NCBI RefSeq assembly: GCF_000384295.1
Contig: NZ_KB913037.1
Span: 5,156,868 to 5,220,867 of the forward strand
Direction: 5' to 3'
Length of the DNA: 64,000 bases
From: Amycolatopsis balhimycina FH 1894
GTDB taxonomy: Bacteria > Actinomycetota > Actinomycetes > Mycobacteriales > Pseudonocardiaceae
Position numbers and translations under genes: made by a program. Each line of letters begins with the position of its first letter. Position 1 is the first letter of the stretch. Of this stretch, positions 36,612 through 47,400 are shown piece after piece. Below the pieces are notes generated by a model, which saw only the letters and a program-made list of their open reading frames with translations, was not told the DNA's origin and did no database searches.

Positions 36612-36632
36612 GTGCACATCGTAACTTGCTGG

Positions 36633-37793
36633 TCAAAGCCGTTCGGAGGGGACCGCCAGTGCGACGAACTGGGTGACCTGGGTCGCCGAGAAGTTGTTGT
36701 CGCTGACGATGATCAAGCTGCGCTCCCCGTTCGGCAGCTTCGGGCCCCACGTCATGCCCTCGAGGTTGTCCACAGTGGACAGGCCGAGGTCGGCGGCGTC
36801 GAAGAGCAGGCGCTTCTTGACCGGCTTGACGTGCTTGGCGTCGGCCAGGGACTTGACGTTCAGGACGTTCGTCGCGCCCTTCGTGTCGATCTCGTAGACG
36901 CGGACCTTGTTGCCGACACCGGTGACGAACGAGCGTTCCATCATGAGGAACTTCGTCGGGTCGGCCTGGTCGACGGCCAGCATCGAGGACACGCCGGTGG
37001 TGGCGAACGCGCCGTCGGGCACTGGTGACGCGAAAATCGGCTCCTGCGGGTAGGCGAACTGCGCCAGGACCGGGCCGAACCGCGACTGGAGGGTGATCCG
37101 CGAGAGCGCCCCGGTGGTCGTCGTCGGCATCGGGCCGTCTTGCAGGAGCGGGCCCTCGACCTCGCTGGCCAGCAGCGAGCCGTGCCCGGCGAACGTGAGG
37201 CCTTCGAGGACCAGGTTCTGCCGCGGCCCCGCCGTCGGCGTCATCTTCTCGTTCGCGGGAATCGGCAGGTCGCGGACGTATTCGCCGTCCCGGCGGGCTT
37301 CGCGGATCGACGGGTCGATCAACGTCGTCGCCGTCCGCTCGCCCTCCTGCGCCCAGTAGTAGTCGCCCGTCCACGGGTCGACGCGCAGCTCTTCGGGGTC
37401 GATCGTCTGCTCGTTCTGCGGCTTCGACGGATCGTTCTGGGTGAGCGGCGGGTACGGCGTGCCGTCGGGCCGCAGGAACGGCTTCGTGCCGGTGAACGTG
37501 ACCGGGCCGACGCCGTTCGCGGACACCGGGAAGGTCGCGGTGTAGAAGCGGGCGGGGTTGATCGCCGACCGGTCGTCGCAGATCAGGGCGTAACCGCCGG
37601 TCCGGGGGTCGTAGTCGATGCTGGACAGGCCGCCGACCATCGTGCCCTGGAACAGCAGGGCGTTCGGGACGATCTGCTCGCCGAGCAGCCGGAGGGGCCG
37701 CTGGTGACTCTCGGTGGCAGCCGCCGGCGTCGCGGCGAGGATTCCTCCGATCAGGGCAGTGGCCAACACAGTGGGCAGTACGCGCGGTGACAT
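36633..37793 (-). CDS. Secreted phytase-like (esterase-like activity) protein
   Basis: 386 residues. Signal peptide SPRVLPTVLATALIGGILAA then TPAAA. The mature protein has PF13449-type motifs: GGLSSIDYDPRTGGYALICD, DPEELRVDPWTGDYYWAQEG, LEGLTFAGHGSLLASEVEGP and NLEGMTWGPKLPNGERSLII. These are beta-propeller phytase-like proteins reported with esterase-like activity; the substrate in this class is uncertain. Two starts possible: ATG 37793 or GTG 37805. Lies upstream of leuS on the same strand. Confidence 0.85.
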   Translation of the reverse strand: MSPRVLPTVLATALIGGILAATPAAATESHQRPLRLLGEQIVPNALLFQGTMVGGLSSIDYDPRTGGYALICDDRSAINPARFYTATFPVSANGVGPVTFTGTKPFLRPDGTPYPPLTQNDPSKPQNEQTIDPEELRVDPWTGDYYWAQEGERTATTLIDPSIREARRDGEYVRDLPIPANEKMTPTAGPRQNLVLEGLTFAGHGSLLASEVEGPLLQDGPMPTTTTGALSRITLQSRFGPVLAQFAYPQEPIFASPVPDGAFATTGVSSMLAVDQADPTKFLMMERSFVTGVGNKVRVYEIDTKGATNVLNVKSLADAKHVKPVKKRLLFDAADLGLSTVDNLEGMTWGPKLPNGERSLIIVSDNNFSATQVTQFVALAVPSERL

Positions 37794-37859
37794 GGCCTGT
37801 AGCACAGTCGATCAGGGTATCCGGCAGGTTGCCGGGACGTCACGCTTATCCTTGAGCTC

Positions 37860-38279
37860 GTGTTCGCTATCGCGCTGGTTCCGATCGTGCTGGGTGTGCT
37901 CGTCGGCTTTGGTGGGTTCCTCGGTTTCCGCGAGCGCTTGACGCGCGAGGGCGGGACCGGCGTACGCACGGAAGCCGCGTTGCGCAGTGAAGAAGCGTTC
38001 AAGCTGGCCAACCGCGTCGCCGGCCTGCCGACCATGGCCGGGGGCGCGATCTCCGTGCTCGCCGGGCTGGCCGGGCTCGCGATGCCGTCGACCGGCGGCC
38101 TGGTCTCCGCCGCGCTCGCCGGCGTGCTCGCCATGCTGGTGCTGGTCATGGGCGGTGGCGTGCTCGGCAACCGGGCCGCGCTGACCGTTCCGGCCCCCGC
38201 TCCGGCGGCACCGGCCGGCTGCAGCGGCTGCGCGTGCGGCGCCGGCGGCTGCGGGGTCTTCAAGAAGGACGACGCCTGA
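37860..38279 (+). CDS. SdpI-like membrane protein with Cys-rich tail
   Basis: 139 residues. Three hydrophobic segments and the SdpI/YhfL motif (GVRTEAALRSEEAFKLANRV). SdpI proteins give immunity to cannibalism toxins in Bacillus and signal transduction elsewhere. Unusual here: the C-terminus is GCSGCACGAGGCGVFKKDDA, with four Cys spaced Cx2CxCx4C, possibly metal binding, outside the normal domain. GTG 37860; weak ribosome-binding site. Convergent with YqgE, 13 bp apart. Confidence 0.65.
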   Translation: MFAIALVPIVLGVLVGFGGFLGFRERLTREGGTGVRTEAALRSEEAFKLANRVAGLPTMAGGAISVLAGLAGLAMPSTGGLVSAALAGVLAMLVLVMGGGVLGNRAALTVPAPAPAAPAGCSGCACGAGGCGVFKKDDA

Positions 38280-38292
38280 GCTTTCAGGTGAC

Positions 38293-38874
38293 TCAGTTTC
38301 GCTGGAGGTCGCCCGGGTGGGTGGCCAGCAGCGCCATCGGGATGCCCTGGCGGCGCAGCACCTGGCTCCACAGGTCACCGCTCGGCGAGGCCAGGATGTC
38401 ACTCGGCAGCGCGGGCACGATGAGCCAGTCGTCACGCTCGATCTCGCCCGCGAGCTGCCCCGAGTTCCACCCCGCGTAGCCGGCGAACACGCGCACGCCG
38501 CGGACCTTCGGCACCAGCACCTCGGGGTCGGTGTCCAGGTCGACCAGCGCGACCGGGCCGCGGACGGCGATCACCCCCGGCACGCTCGCCGCCGTCTCGC
38601 CGGTGCGCAGCGCGGCCAGGCACAACGCGGTCTTCTTCTCGACCGGCCCCCCGACGAACACCGCCTGCGGCTCGGCGACGTGCCCGCCCCAGTTGGGCAG
38701 CACGTCGTGCACGGCGACGTCGCTCGGCCGGTTCAGGACCACACCGAGCGTGCCTTCGTCGCGATGATCGATGACGAACACCACGGTCCGGCGGAAGTTG
38801 GGGTCGACCATCGTGGGGGCGGCGACCAGGAGCGTTCCCGGTTCAACCTCGGCGTCCGCTGGCACGCGACCCAT
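38293..38874 (-). CDS. YqgE/AlgH family protein
   Basis: 193 residues matching DUF179: LLVAAPTMVDPNFRRTVVFV, GTLGVVLNRPSDVAVHDVLP, VFVGGPVEKKTALCLAAL and GYAGWNSGQLAGEIERDDWL. Function not established in spite of the AlgH name; conserved beside leuS (Rv0038-like). ATG 38874 preceded by GGGGTGGGATC. Confidence 0.9.
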   Translation of the reverse strand: MGRVPADAEVEPGTLLVAAPTMVDPNFRRTVVFVIDHRDEGTLGVVLNRPSDVAVHDVLPNWGGHVAEPQAVFVGGPVEKKTALCLAALRTGETAASVPGVIAVRGPVALVDLDTDPEVLVPKVRGVRVFAGYAGWNSGQLAGEIERDDWLIVPALPSDILASPSGDLWSQVLRRQGIPMALLATHPGDLQRN

Positions 38875-39046
38875 GATCCCACCCCTGGCCCGGCGAAATA
38901 CTTCGGCTCGGGAACAATCGTCCCAGCAGCCTCGTTTGAAACAGTGGTCGGCGCACTCCGTGTCCCCCGGGCTCACTGAAGAACCGCCTTTGTGGAATAC
39001 CGTCCGGCAGGAGCCACACTGCGCATAGCCGCCGAGAGGCGACCCT

Positions 39047-39152
39047 AGTGCGTCGGCCACCTCCTACTCGGTGGCGCCACCTTCGCGAACTCGCCCTAGG
39101 GGTGTCCAACCGAGGGGCAAGCCCCCCGGGCCCCCCGAGTGCGTCGGCCACC
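39047..39152. repeat. 15-bp direct repeat flanking palindromes
   Basis: AGTGCGTCGGCCACC occurs at 39047-39061 and 39138-39152. Between them are GGTGGCGCCACC and the GGGGCAAGCCCC hairpin. The pattern is like a small extragenic repeat cassette bounded by direct repeats. Confidence 0.5.
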
Positions 39153-39185
39153 AAATCCTTTGACCCGCGCCCCACGTCAGGGCCT

Positions 39186-39191
39186 TACCCT
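39186..39191 (+). promoter_or_regulatory. -10 element of the leaderless MFS gene
   Basis: TACCCT lies six bases before GTG 39198. TTGACC at 39160-39165 is a -35 candidate but its 20-bp spacing is long. Confidence 0.45.
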
Positions 39192-39197
39192 GGCTTC

Positions 39198-40490
39198 GTG
39201 ACGATCAGCGCCCAGACGGCGACAGAGCGAAGAGGGCCTCGGGAGCTGCTGAAGGACCCGGACTTCCGGCGTCTGCTCTTCACCCGCTTCGCGGCCAGCT
39301 GGGGTGACGGCATGTTCCGCGCCGGGCTCGCCGGTGCCGTGCTGTTCAACCCCGAGCGTGCCGCCGACCCGCTCGCCATCGCCGGCGGGTTCGCCGCGCT
39401 GCTGCTGCCGTACTCCGTCGTCGGGCCGTTCGCCGGGGCCCTCCTTGACCGCTGGGACCGCCGCAAGGTCCTCATCTTCGCGAACCTCCTGCGTGGGCTG
39501 GCGATCGTCTGCGCGTCCGCCGCCGTCGGCTTCGGGTTCGGCGGTATCGGCCTGTTTTCGCTGGCCCTGGCCGCGGAAGGGATCACGCGCTTCATCGGCT
39601 CCGGGCTTTCGGCGTCGCTGCCGCACGTCGTGGAGGAAGAGAGCGTCGTGACGGCGAACGCGTTCTCCACGACGCTCGGCTCGGTGGTCGCGGTCATCGG
39701 TGGCGGCTGCGCGATCGGCCTGCGGGCCCTGTTCGGCAGCAACGATGTCGGCTCGGCGGAGACCACGGTGTTCGCCGTGCTCGGCACCTTGGTCGCGGCG
39801 TTCCTCGCGCGCGGCTTCGCCCGCGGCGTGCTCGGGCCGTCGGTGGTCGACGAGCCGCCGAACGCCTTCCTGGCCGTCGCACGCGGGCTGGCCGACGGCG
39901 CGAAGCACGCGTGGCGCGCGCCGAGTGTCACGGCCGGGTTCCTCGCGCTCTTCGCGCACCGGGCGTCGTTCGGAGTGTCGCTGCTGGTCACCGTGCTGTT
40001 GATGCGGAACTACTTCACCGACCACGGCCTCTTCCGCTCCGGCCTGCCCGGGCTCGGGCAGATGGCCGCGCTCGGCGGGGCCGGGCTGCTGCTGGCCGGG
40101 CTGCTGACCGCGCGGATCATCCGCGTCTTCGGCCGGTTGCGTGCCGTGCTCGGCGCGTTGCTGCTGGCGGCGATCGCGCAGTCCGCGCTCGGCCTGCCGA
40201 TGGTGCTGCCGCTGGCGCTGCTCGCGTCGTTCGTCATCACCGGCGCCGGCCAGGTGCTCAAGCTGTGTGTCGATTCGTCGATCCAGCTCGACGTCGCCGA
40301 CGAAGCCCGCGGCCGGGTGTTCGCGCTCTACGACACGCTCTTCAACATCACGCAGGTGGCGGCGGTTTCGCTGGGCGCGCTCGTCGTGCCGGACGACGGT
40401 CGCGCGCCGGGCCTGCTCATCGCCGCGACGGTCTGCTACCTGGTCGGCGGAGCCGGGTACCTGGTGGCCCGGCGCCGCACGATTCGCTGA
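39198..40490 (+). CDS. MFS transporter (Rv0037c-like)
   Basis: 430 residues, about 12 transmembrane helices. Motif A-like DRWDRRKVLIFANLLRG between TM2 and TM3. Start TISAQTATERRGPRELLKDP; GTG 39198 with a TACCCT six bases upstream, so probably leaderless. It lies beside YqgE, as Rv0037c does beside Rv0038, so I assume it is the orthologue. The mycobacterial protein has no known substrate, nor has this. Confidence 0.85.
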   Translation: MTISAQTATERRGPRELLKDPDFRRLLFTRFAASWGDGMFRAGLAGAVLFNPERAADPLAIAGGFAALLLPYSVVGPFAGALLDRWDRRKVLIFANLLRGLAIVCASAAVGFGFGGIGLFSLALAAEGITRFIGSGLSASLPHVVEEESVVTANAFSTTLGSVVAVIGGGCAIGLRALFGSNDVGSAETTVFAVLGTLVAAFLARGFARGVLGPSVVDEPPNAFLAVARGLADGAKHAWRAPSVTAGFLALFAHRASFGVSLLVTVLLMRNYFTDHGLFRSGLPGLGQMAALGGAGLLLAGLLTARIIRVFGRLRAVLGALLLAAIAQSALGLPMVLPLALLASFVITGAGQVLKLCVDSSIQLDVADEARGRVFALYDTLFNITQVAAVSLGALVVPDDGRAPGLLIAATVCYLVGGAGYLVARRRTIR

Positions 40491-40582
40491 CGCAAACACC
40501 CGAACCGGTCACGGCCATTGCTCCATTGGCATTAGGGTGACGGGCAAGTCATTAGTAGGTTCGAGGGACACCGGGGGCACCT

Positions 40583-41164
40583 GTGACCACCGCGGGCGAC
40601 GACCGTGCACAGCTCGAAGCACGCAATGCCGCGATGAAGGACCGGATGGACACCCTCCTGGAGAACTTCGAGCGGCAGACCGCGCAGCTGCGCGACGCCC
40701 AGGCGGCGGCCGCCGAAACCACCGCCACCGTGGCCTCCTCCGACGGGCTGGTCCGCGCCACCATCGACGCCGGCGGCAGCCTCGCGAAGCTCGAGTTCGC
40801 CCCGAACACGTTCGAGCGCACCACACCGGCTCAGCTCGCGAACACCGTGCAGACGCTGGTGCGGCACGGATCGTTGCAGGTCAAGCAGAAGATCGCCGAC
40901 CTGATGGCACCGATCACCGAGGGCCTGCCCGACCTCGCCGACCTGGTCGAAGGCGCACCGTCGCTGGCCGGGCTGGTGCCGCCGATCCCGGACTTCGCCG
41001 AGGAAGAAGAGGCGCCGGCGCCGCGTTCCGAGTCGTTCGAAGAAGCCGGTTCGATCCTGCGCAACGAGCAGGTGCCGCCCCCGAGGCCCACACCCAAGCG
41101 CGTCCGCCCGCCGCGTGACGAGGACGAGGAGCCGCCGTCGTCCTGGATGACGAGGGGCGACTGA
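40583..41164 (+). CDS. YbaB/EbfC-family protein, first gene of the toxin island
   Basis: 193 residues. Coiled-coil helix RMDTLLENFERQTAQLRDAQ, then a YbaB-like beta core (VASSDGLVRATIDAGGSLAK), and an acidic Pro-rich tail (RPTPKRVRPPRDEDEEPPSS). Start GTG 40583 with GGGGG upstream. Ends overlapping the WXG100 start (ATGA-type). Same role in the order as the gene at 31232. Upstream 92 bp must hold the island's promoter. Confidence 0.7.
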   Translation: MTTAGDDRAQLEARNAAMKDRMDTLLENFERQTAQLRDAQAAAAETTATVASSDGLVRATIDAGGSLAKLEFAPNTFERTTPAQLANTVQTLVRHGSLQVKQKIADLMAPITEGLPDLADLVEGAPSLAGLVPPIPDFAEEEEAPAPRSESFEEAGSILRNEQVPPPRPTPKRVRPPRDEDEEPPSSWMTRGD

Positions 41165-41484
41165 TGCCGGACGGGACCGGCTTCACCGCCGAACCGGACG
41201 CGGTACTGCGTGCGTCGAACGGCCTGGTCACCGCGGCCGACGGGCTGGAGAACGCGCTGAAGGCGCTGCAAAGCGCGCTCGGCGCCCAGGGCGAGTGCTG
41301 GGGGAACGACGACTCCGGCAAGGAGTTCGCCAAGGACTACGTACCCGGCGCGCAGGGCGCCACCGAAGGGTTCGCCAACCTCGTGCAGGGGCTGCGTGGC
41401 ATGCAGCAGAACGTCGCGAAGTCGATGAAGGCCCTGTCGGGCGCCGACGAAGACGTGACGTCGCAGCTCAGCAAGGGGCAATGA
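41164..41484 (+). CDS. WXG100-family protein
   Basis: 106 residues, two helices separated by the turn QGECWGNDDSGKEFAKDYVP, a W-x-x-D form of the motif. Helices: AVLRASNGLVTAADGLENAL and ATEGFANLVQGLRGMQQNVA. Would partner or target the giant effector for type VII export. Three bases separate it from the effector start. Confidence 0.8.
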   Translation: MPDGTGFTAEPDAVLRASNGLVTAADGLENALKALQSALGAQGECWGNDDSGKEFAKDYVPGAQGATEGFANLVQGLRGMQQNVAKSMKALSGADEDVTSQLSKGQ

Positions 41485-41487
41485 CGC

Positions 41488-44400
41488 GTGGGGATGGAGA
41501 TGCCCGACGCGGTCAAGTGGCTGCTGCCGATCGTCGTCGGGGAGAGCTGGCCGGAGGGCGACGAGACCAGGCTGCGCGCCCTGCGCGACGCGTGGCACAC
41601 GGCGTCTTCGGCGATCGGGCCGGCTTCCGACGCGGGCAACCAGGCCGCTCAGGGCATCCACGACAACTGGACCGGAGACGGCGCCGACGCGTTCGCCGAG
41701 CAGTGGAAGAAGTTCGTCGAGGGCGACGAGGCGTACTTCAAGCAGCTGGCGGACGCGACGAAGGCCCTGGGCGATTCCTGCGACCAGACGGCGCTGGACG
41801 TCGAGTACACGAAGTACATGATCATCATTTCGCTGATCATCCTGGCGGCCCAGATCGCGGCGATGATCGCGGCGGCCGCGGTGACGTTCGGCGGCTCGAC
41901 GGCGGGCATCGCGCCGGCCCAGATCGCCACCCGGATGACCGTGCAGATGCTGTTCCGGCAGCTGCTCGAGAAGCTCGCGCAGCAGGGGTTCAAGCAGGTC
42001 GCGAAGGAGCTGCTGGAGCAGCTGCTCAAGCAGGGTCTCAAGAAGATCGGCATGGAGGTCCTCAAGAACGAGGCCATCAACCTCGGCATGGACGCGGGCA
42101 TCCAGGGTCTGCAGATGGCCAAGGGCGACCGCAGGAGCTGGGACTGGTCCAAGACGTCCGACGCGGCGGTTTCGGGCGCGGTCGGCGGGGTCGTGGGGGC
42201 GGCTTCCGGCTCGATCGGCCGAGGCGCCACCGAGGGGCTGTCCCACAGCGCCGGCGGCCAGATCGCGGACGCGGCCATGCGCGCGGGAGCACGCGGCGCG
42301 GTCGAGGGGGTCGCGCAGACGGTCGGACAGGCGGCCGTCACCGGGGATTTGGGGTCCCTGACGCCGGAGCAGCTGGTGATGGGCGCTTCGAGCGGCGCGG
42401 TCGGCGGTGCCGTCGGGGGCGCGAAGGAGCAGCTGCACGCCATCCACGAGGCGAACATCCCGCGGACGGAGCCGGGTGGATCCGGTGGGCCGGATGACGC
42501 GGGAGGCTCGTCGTCGGAGTCCGGGTCGCGGGCAGAGGGGGCCTCGGAGCCGGAGTCGCGGCGCGAGGCGTCCTCGGAGCCCGAATCTCGGGGCGAAGAA
42601 CCTCGACGCGAGGCGCCGTCCGAGCCTGAGTCACGGGCAGAGGAACCGCGGGCCGCAGCTTCGTCGGAGCCGGAGCCGCGGGGCGAAGAACCCCGACGTG
42701 AGGCCGCCGAGCCCGAATCGCGCGGGGAAGAGGCTCGCCGGGAACCTGAATCGCGGGGCGAGGCGTCGCCGTCACCCGAAGCGCCGCGGGAAGAGCCACG
42801 ACCTGCGGCGGAGTCGGGGCGGGAAGCTCCGTCTTCGTCGGGCACGCGGGTGGAGTCCGAGCCGGAGGTCCGGCAGGAGCAGCGTGCGGACAACGCGCCG
42901 AGTCAGGGGCAGCCGGGCCCGGCACGGCAGTCCGTCGAGCCCCGGCAGGCGGCCGAGCAGCCCGGCTCCGGACAGGCTGAGCGTCCGGCTTCGGCGACGG
43001 GCAACGGTTCGCCGAGTGGCGGATACGGCATGGCACCGCCGCCGGGATTCGGCCCCGAAGCGGGACGGCAGAGCGGCGGACGCCCGCAGGACAACGTCGG
43101 AGCGGCCGGGTTCACGGGCGGTGCGAGCCAGCCGTTCGCGGCGGAGGCCGGGACGGCGGCGTTCCAGAACGGACCGTCGCCGCAGCAGGCACCGCCTCCG
43201 GGTGGGTTCACGCCACCGCCGCCCGCGGGAACGCCGAACGGCGGTGGCCCGGGTCCGCGACCGGCCGGGCCGCCGCCGCAGCAGCCGATGCCGCCGCGTG
43301 GCGGAGAGCAGCCGCGACGGGTCCCGCCCCAGGACCCCCGCTGGATGCTGCAGCAAGGTCAGCCACCCGCGCCGCAGGGCGCCCAGCCACCCCACACCGC
43401 CCGGCGGCAGGGAACGCAACCGCCAGGTCAGCCACCGCACCCGGCGCAACCTCTTCACGGCGGCCAACCTCCGCACGGTGGGCAACCACCGATTCAACCG
43501 GGCGGGCAGCCCCCGCACGGACAACCGCCGGTTCAGCCCGGCGGACCACCGCCGCGCGGCGGGCCGCAAGCTCTGGGTGGGCAGCCGCCCCAGCGGGGGC
43601 ACTTCCCGCCGGCTGGGCAGCCGCCGATGGGAGGCCCGCCGTCGCAGGGTGGGATGCATCCGCACGATCCGCGGCGGATGCCGCCGGGCGGGCAGCGTCC
43701 GCCGATGCCCGGGTCGCAGCGTCCCGCCGGATACCCGAACCAGCCGCGCGGCCCCCAGGGTCCCGGCGGACGGCCACCGATGCCGCCCCCACCGGGCGGG
43801 CGCCCGCCGATGCCACCGCACGACCCGCGTGTGGGGCCGCCTCAGGTGCCGCCGCCTCGGTTCGGTCCGCCGGCGGAGCACCTGCCGCGGGGGCCGCAGA
43901 GCCCGTTCGACCCGCCGCGGCCGGTCGACCGTGTGCCGGAACAGCCGCGACCTGCCGAGCAGCCACCGACCGCGCCCGCGCGGGAACACCCGGCGCCGCC
44001 GGCCCAAGAACACCCTGCCGAGCAGCCCACCGCAGAGCACGCGACTCAAGAACACCCGACCGACCACTCGCCGGATTCCCACCACGACGGGCAACCCGCT
44101 CACCTTCAGCCCGACGAGCCCTACCTCGCCGACCACGCCTTCCACACCGACGATCCCGCCGGGGTCCGGCGGATCGAAGACACCTTCATGGACTCCGGGC
44201 GGCACAGCCCGGAGTCCGGCGAGTGGCGTCACGAGCAGGTCCGGCGCGAGGCGCTCGCCAAGCGCGACGAGTTCCACCCCGGCATGTCCGACGCCGGGGC
44301 GTTCGCCGTGCACGCCTACACGCGGTACGAGATGGTCGGGCCGCTCAACCGGGCGCTGCGGATGGGCGGGCCCGAGCTCGTCGATCTCGCTCCGCAGGCC

Positions 44401-47400
44401 GGGGCCCTCGCTTCCGGGCTGAACGAGCTGCCGCCGCACCTCGGGACCGTTTCGCGGCGGGTCGACTTCCACGGCGATCCCGCGCGGCTGCAGGCCTTCC
44501 TCGGGCGGTTCCACGACGGTGCGCACATCACCGAGCCGTCGTTCCTCAGCTCGTCGAAGGTCGACGCGGAGCACCCGCGCAGCACCTTCCCCGGCGAGGT
44601 CGAGATGCGGATCCAGTCCAGGACCGGCCGGGACGTCGAAGCGCTGGCGAGCATCGGGCACGAACGCGAAGTCCTCTTCAAGGCCGGAACGCAGTTCCGG
44701 GTCACCGGTGTCGAGAGGGGACCCGGGCACCCCGAACACCCGAACCACAAGCGCGGCGAGCCGCAGTGGGTCGTGCACGCCGAAGAGGTCACGTCCGGTG
44801 ATCCGCGGCATCTCGGGGAGGCCGATGCCCGGACCGCCGTCGAAGAACGCCGGGCCCAGGAGCGTGCCGACGAGGAACGCTTCCAGCGCGAGGCCGACGC
44901 CGAGCTCGAGCAGTTCTACGCCGAGCACCCCCACCTCAAGCCCACCGGCGACATGTCCAAGCTCCTCGGTTTCGACCCCGCGGACGCTCCGCCGCCGCCC
45001 GAGCGGCGCGTGCCGGCCACCGGGGAGCCCGAAGGTGGCTGGTCCCGGCTCGCCGGGCCGCTCGCCCCGGGCGGCGTGCCCGTGCTGCACGCCGGGTCCG
45101 TCGAGACGCCGCAGCAGCACGCGCGCCTCGTGCGCGACGCCGTTCCCGAGCTCGGTGCGGTCAACACCCGCAACCACTACGGCCCGGACGCCCACGAGCA
45201 CGGCTTCCGCACCAACGCCGCCGAGTCGATGGTCGCCTTCGAACGGCGGACGAACGGCGAGGACGTCGTCGCCGGGCCGTCCCGGGGCGAGCGCCTCGAC
45301 GGGCCGTGGAGCAACCGGGGCGGCTTCGACGACGTCGCCCGTGACCTCGGCGAACGTCCCGTGGGCGCGCGGGCCGCCGTCGCCTTCGACCACGCCGGCG
45401 CGGAACGGCTGGTCGCCGCCGTCCACACCGAGCACGGCGTCGTGTTCGCCGACCCGGTCACCGGACGGCTCGCCGAACTGCCGCACGACGCCACCGGCAT
45501 CCGCGAGCTGCCCCTCGGCGGCGGGGAGACCCCGCCGCACGAAACAGCACAGACGATCGCCGACCGGCTCAACCCCGCGCCCGAACGGCCGCCGCACGAC
45601 GAGGGCTACCTCTTCGACGGCGAACACCGCGGCACCCCCGCCGACCACGAGAGCATCCGCCGCGCGGTCGGCGACGAGGGCATCTACCAGCAGATCCACG
45701 ACCGCGCGCTGGCCCGCCGGGACGCCGCCGGACTGCCCCTGACCGACGAAGGCGCGGTCGCGGTCCACGGCTACACGCGTGGCGAGTACGCCTACGACGT
45801 CAACGAGGCCTTGCGCCGCGGCCCGGGGCACCCCGGCTTCGACCTCGCGCAGGCGAACGCGCGCGCCATCACCGACGGCCTCAACCAGGTCCCGCGCACG
45901 TCCGGCGAGAGCATCCGCGCCTTCGACGTCGGCGGCGACCCGCGGCTGGCCGAGCTGGTCGCCGGGCCGTACGAGCCGGGCGCGGTCGTCGTCGAACCGG
46001 CGTTCTCCAGCGCGTCGATCAAGACCGGCGAGTTCTCGACCAGCAAGTTCGGCGACGACGTCGAGCTGCACGTCCGGTCCGACAACCTCCGCGACATCTC
46101 GAAGCTCGCCGAGAACCCGTCCGAGCGCGAGGCGCTCTCGCCGCCCGGCACCCAGCTGCTGGTGCACGAGCGGCGGCTGGAGATCACGCCCGAGGGCCGC
46201 CGCAAGTGGGTGATCGAGGCCGAGGAGATCGGGCCCGGCCACCCGCGTTACCTCGACCCCGAGGCCGCGCAACACAAGATGGCCGAGCGGCGCGCCGAGA
46301 ACGACCACAACGCGGCCGAGTTCGAACGGCGCCGGCAGGCCGCGCTGATGGAGCGCCTCGGCGGCTTCGGCGAGCCCGAGCAGCTTCACCAGCCGGAACA
46401 CCAATCGGTCAGCGACGTCCTCGACGGCTCGGAACCGCCCGTGGTCCCCGAGCCGCAACCGGACTACTCGCCGCTGGCGCGCGCGACGAACCCGCCGTCC
46501 GAACCGGCCATCCACGCCGACACGGCGACACCGGCGGAGCGCGCGGCCTACGTCCAGGACCGGCACCCGCACCTGCGTGACGTCAACCCGGGCTTCCACC
46601 AGCCCGGCGCGCTGGAGAACGGGTACATGTCGAACTGCACCCGCGGGCCCGAGGCGTACCTGGACCGGCTGCGCGGCGGTGACATGACGGCCGAGCCCGT
46701 CCTCTTCCACGAGATGGGCACCCGCGGCACCCTCGAGCACCTCGAGGGCCGGTTCGGCGAGACGTTCTCCGCGCGCGGCAGCTACGACGACGTCATCCGC
46801 GAGATGCGGGACCGGCCGCTCGACCACCACGCCGTGGTCGCGGTGAAGTACGAAGGCCCGAACGGCGTCGTGTACGGGCACGTCGCGATGGTCGTCCACA
46901 CCCGTGACGGCGTCGCGTTCATCGACCCGCAGTCCGGCGACCTCATGCACCTGCCGCAGCCGCCGAAGGGCATCAAGCTGATGCACATCGGCACGCCGGA
47001 CGAGGTCCACGTCCAGCCCGAGCACGGCGGCGGCAAGCACGGCGGTTACGGCAGTGTCCCGCAGTCGCGGCTCGACGAGCTCCTCGCCCAGCCGCGGATC
47101 GCCGAAGCGCTCGCCGGCGCCACGACCGACCTCGTCGTCAAGGACCACGACGGGAACCCGCAGAACCTCGGGCCGGTCGGCGAGTTCGTCCGGACGCGGC
47201 TGGCCGAGCACCCGGAGCTGGTCGACCTGCTCCACGACCCGGCCAACGAGTTCCTGACGCGGTCGTTGCTGCGCAAGCCGGAGACGATCGCGAGCCTGCT
47301 GGTGCACGACGAGGCCATCCCGATCCTGGCCGACGCCGTGCACGAGGTGCACCACCCGCTGCCCGACGCGGACCCGGTGGCAGCGCACGCGGATCCGACG

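Larger units (their letters stand above)
38875..39197. other. 323-bp structured intergenic region
   Basis: No gene. It carries a 15-bp direct repeat (39047-39061 and 39138-39152), the palindrome GGTGGCGCCACC (39068-39079) and GGGG-CAAG-CCCC (about 39112-39123). The region between YqgE and MFS promoters should contain both start points. Confidence 0.55.

Noticed and set aside
36766..36781. TTGTCCACA-GTGGACA dyad as DnaA site
   Set aside because: Lies inside the coding sequence of the phytase-like gene and encodes conserved residues; kept only as a note.
40556..40570. tRNA-like GGTTCGAGGG
   Set aside because: No cloverleaf arms can be formed around it.
42600..43950. CRISPR or mobile repeat in the repetitive Pro/Gly/Glu coding region
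   Set aside because: Periodicity is codon-level low complexity, not direct repeats with unique spacers.
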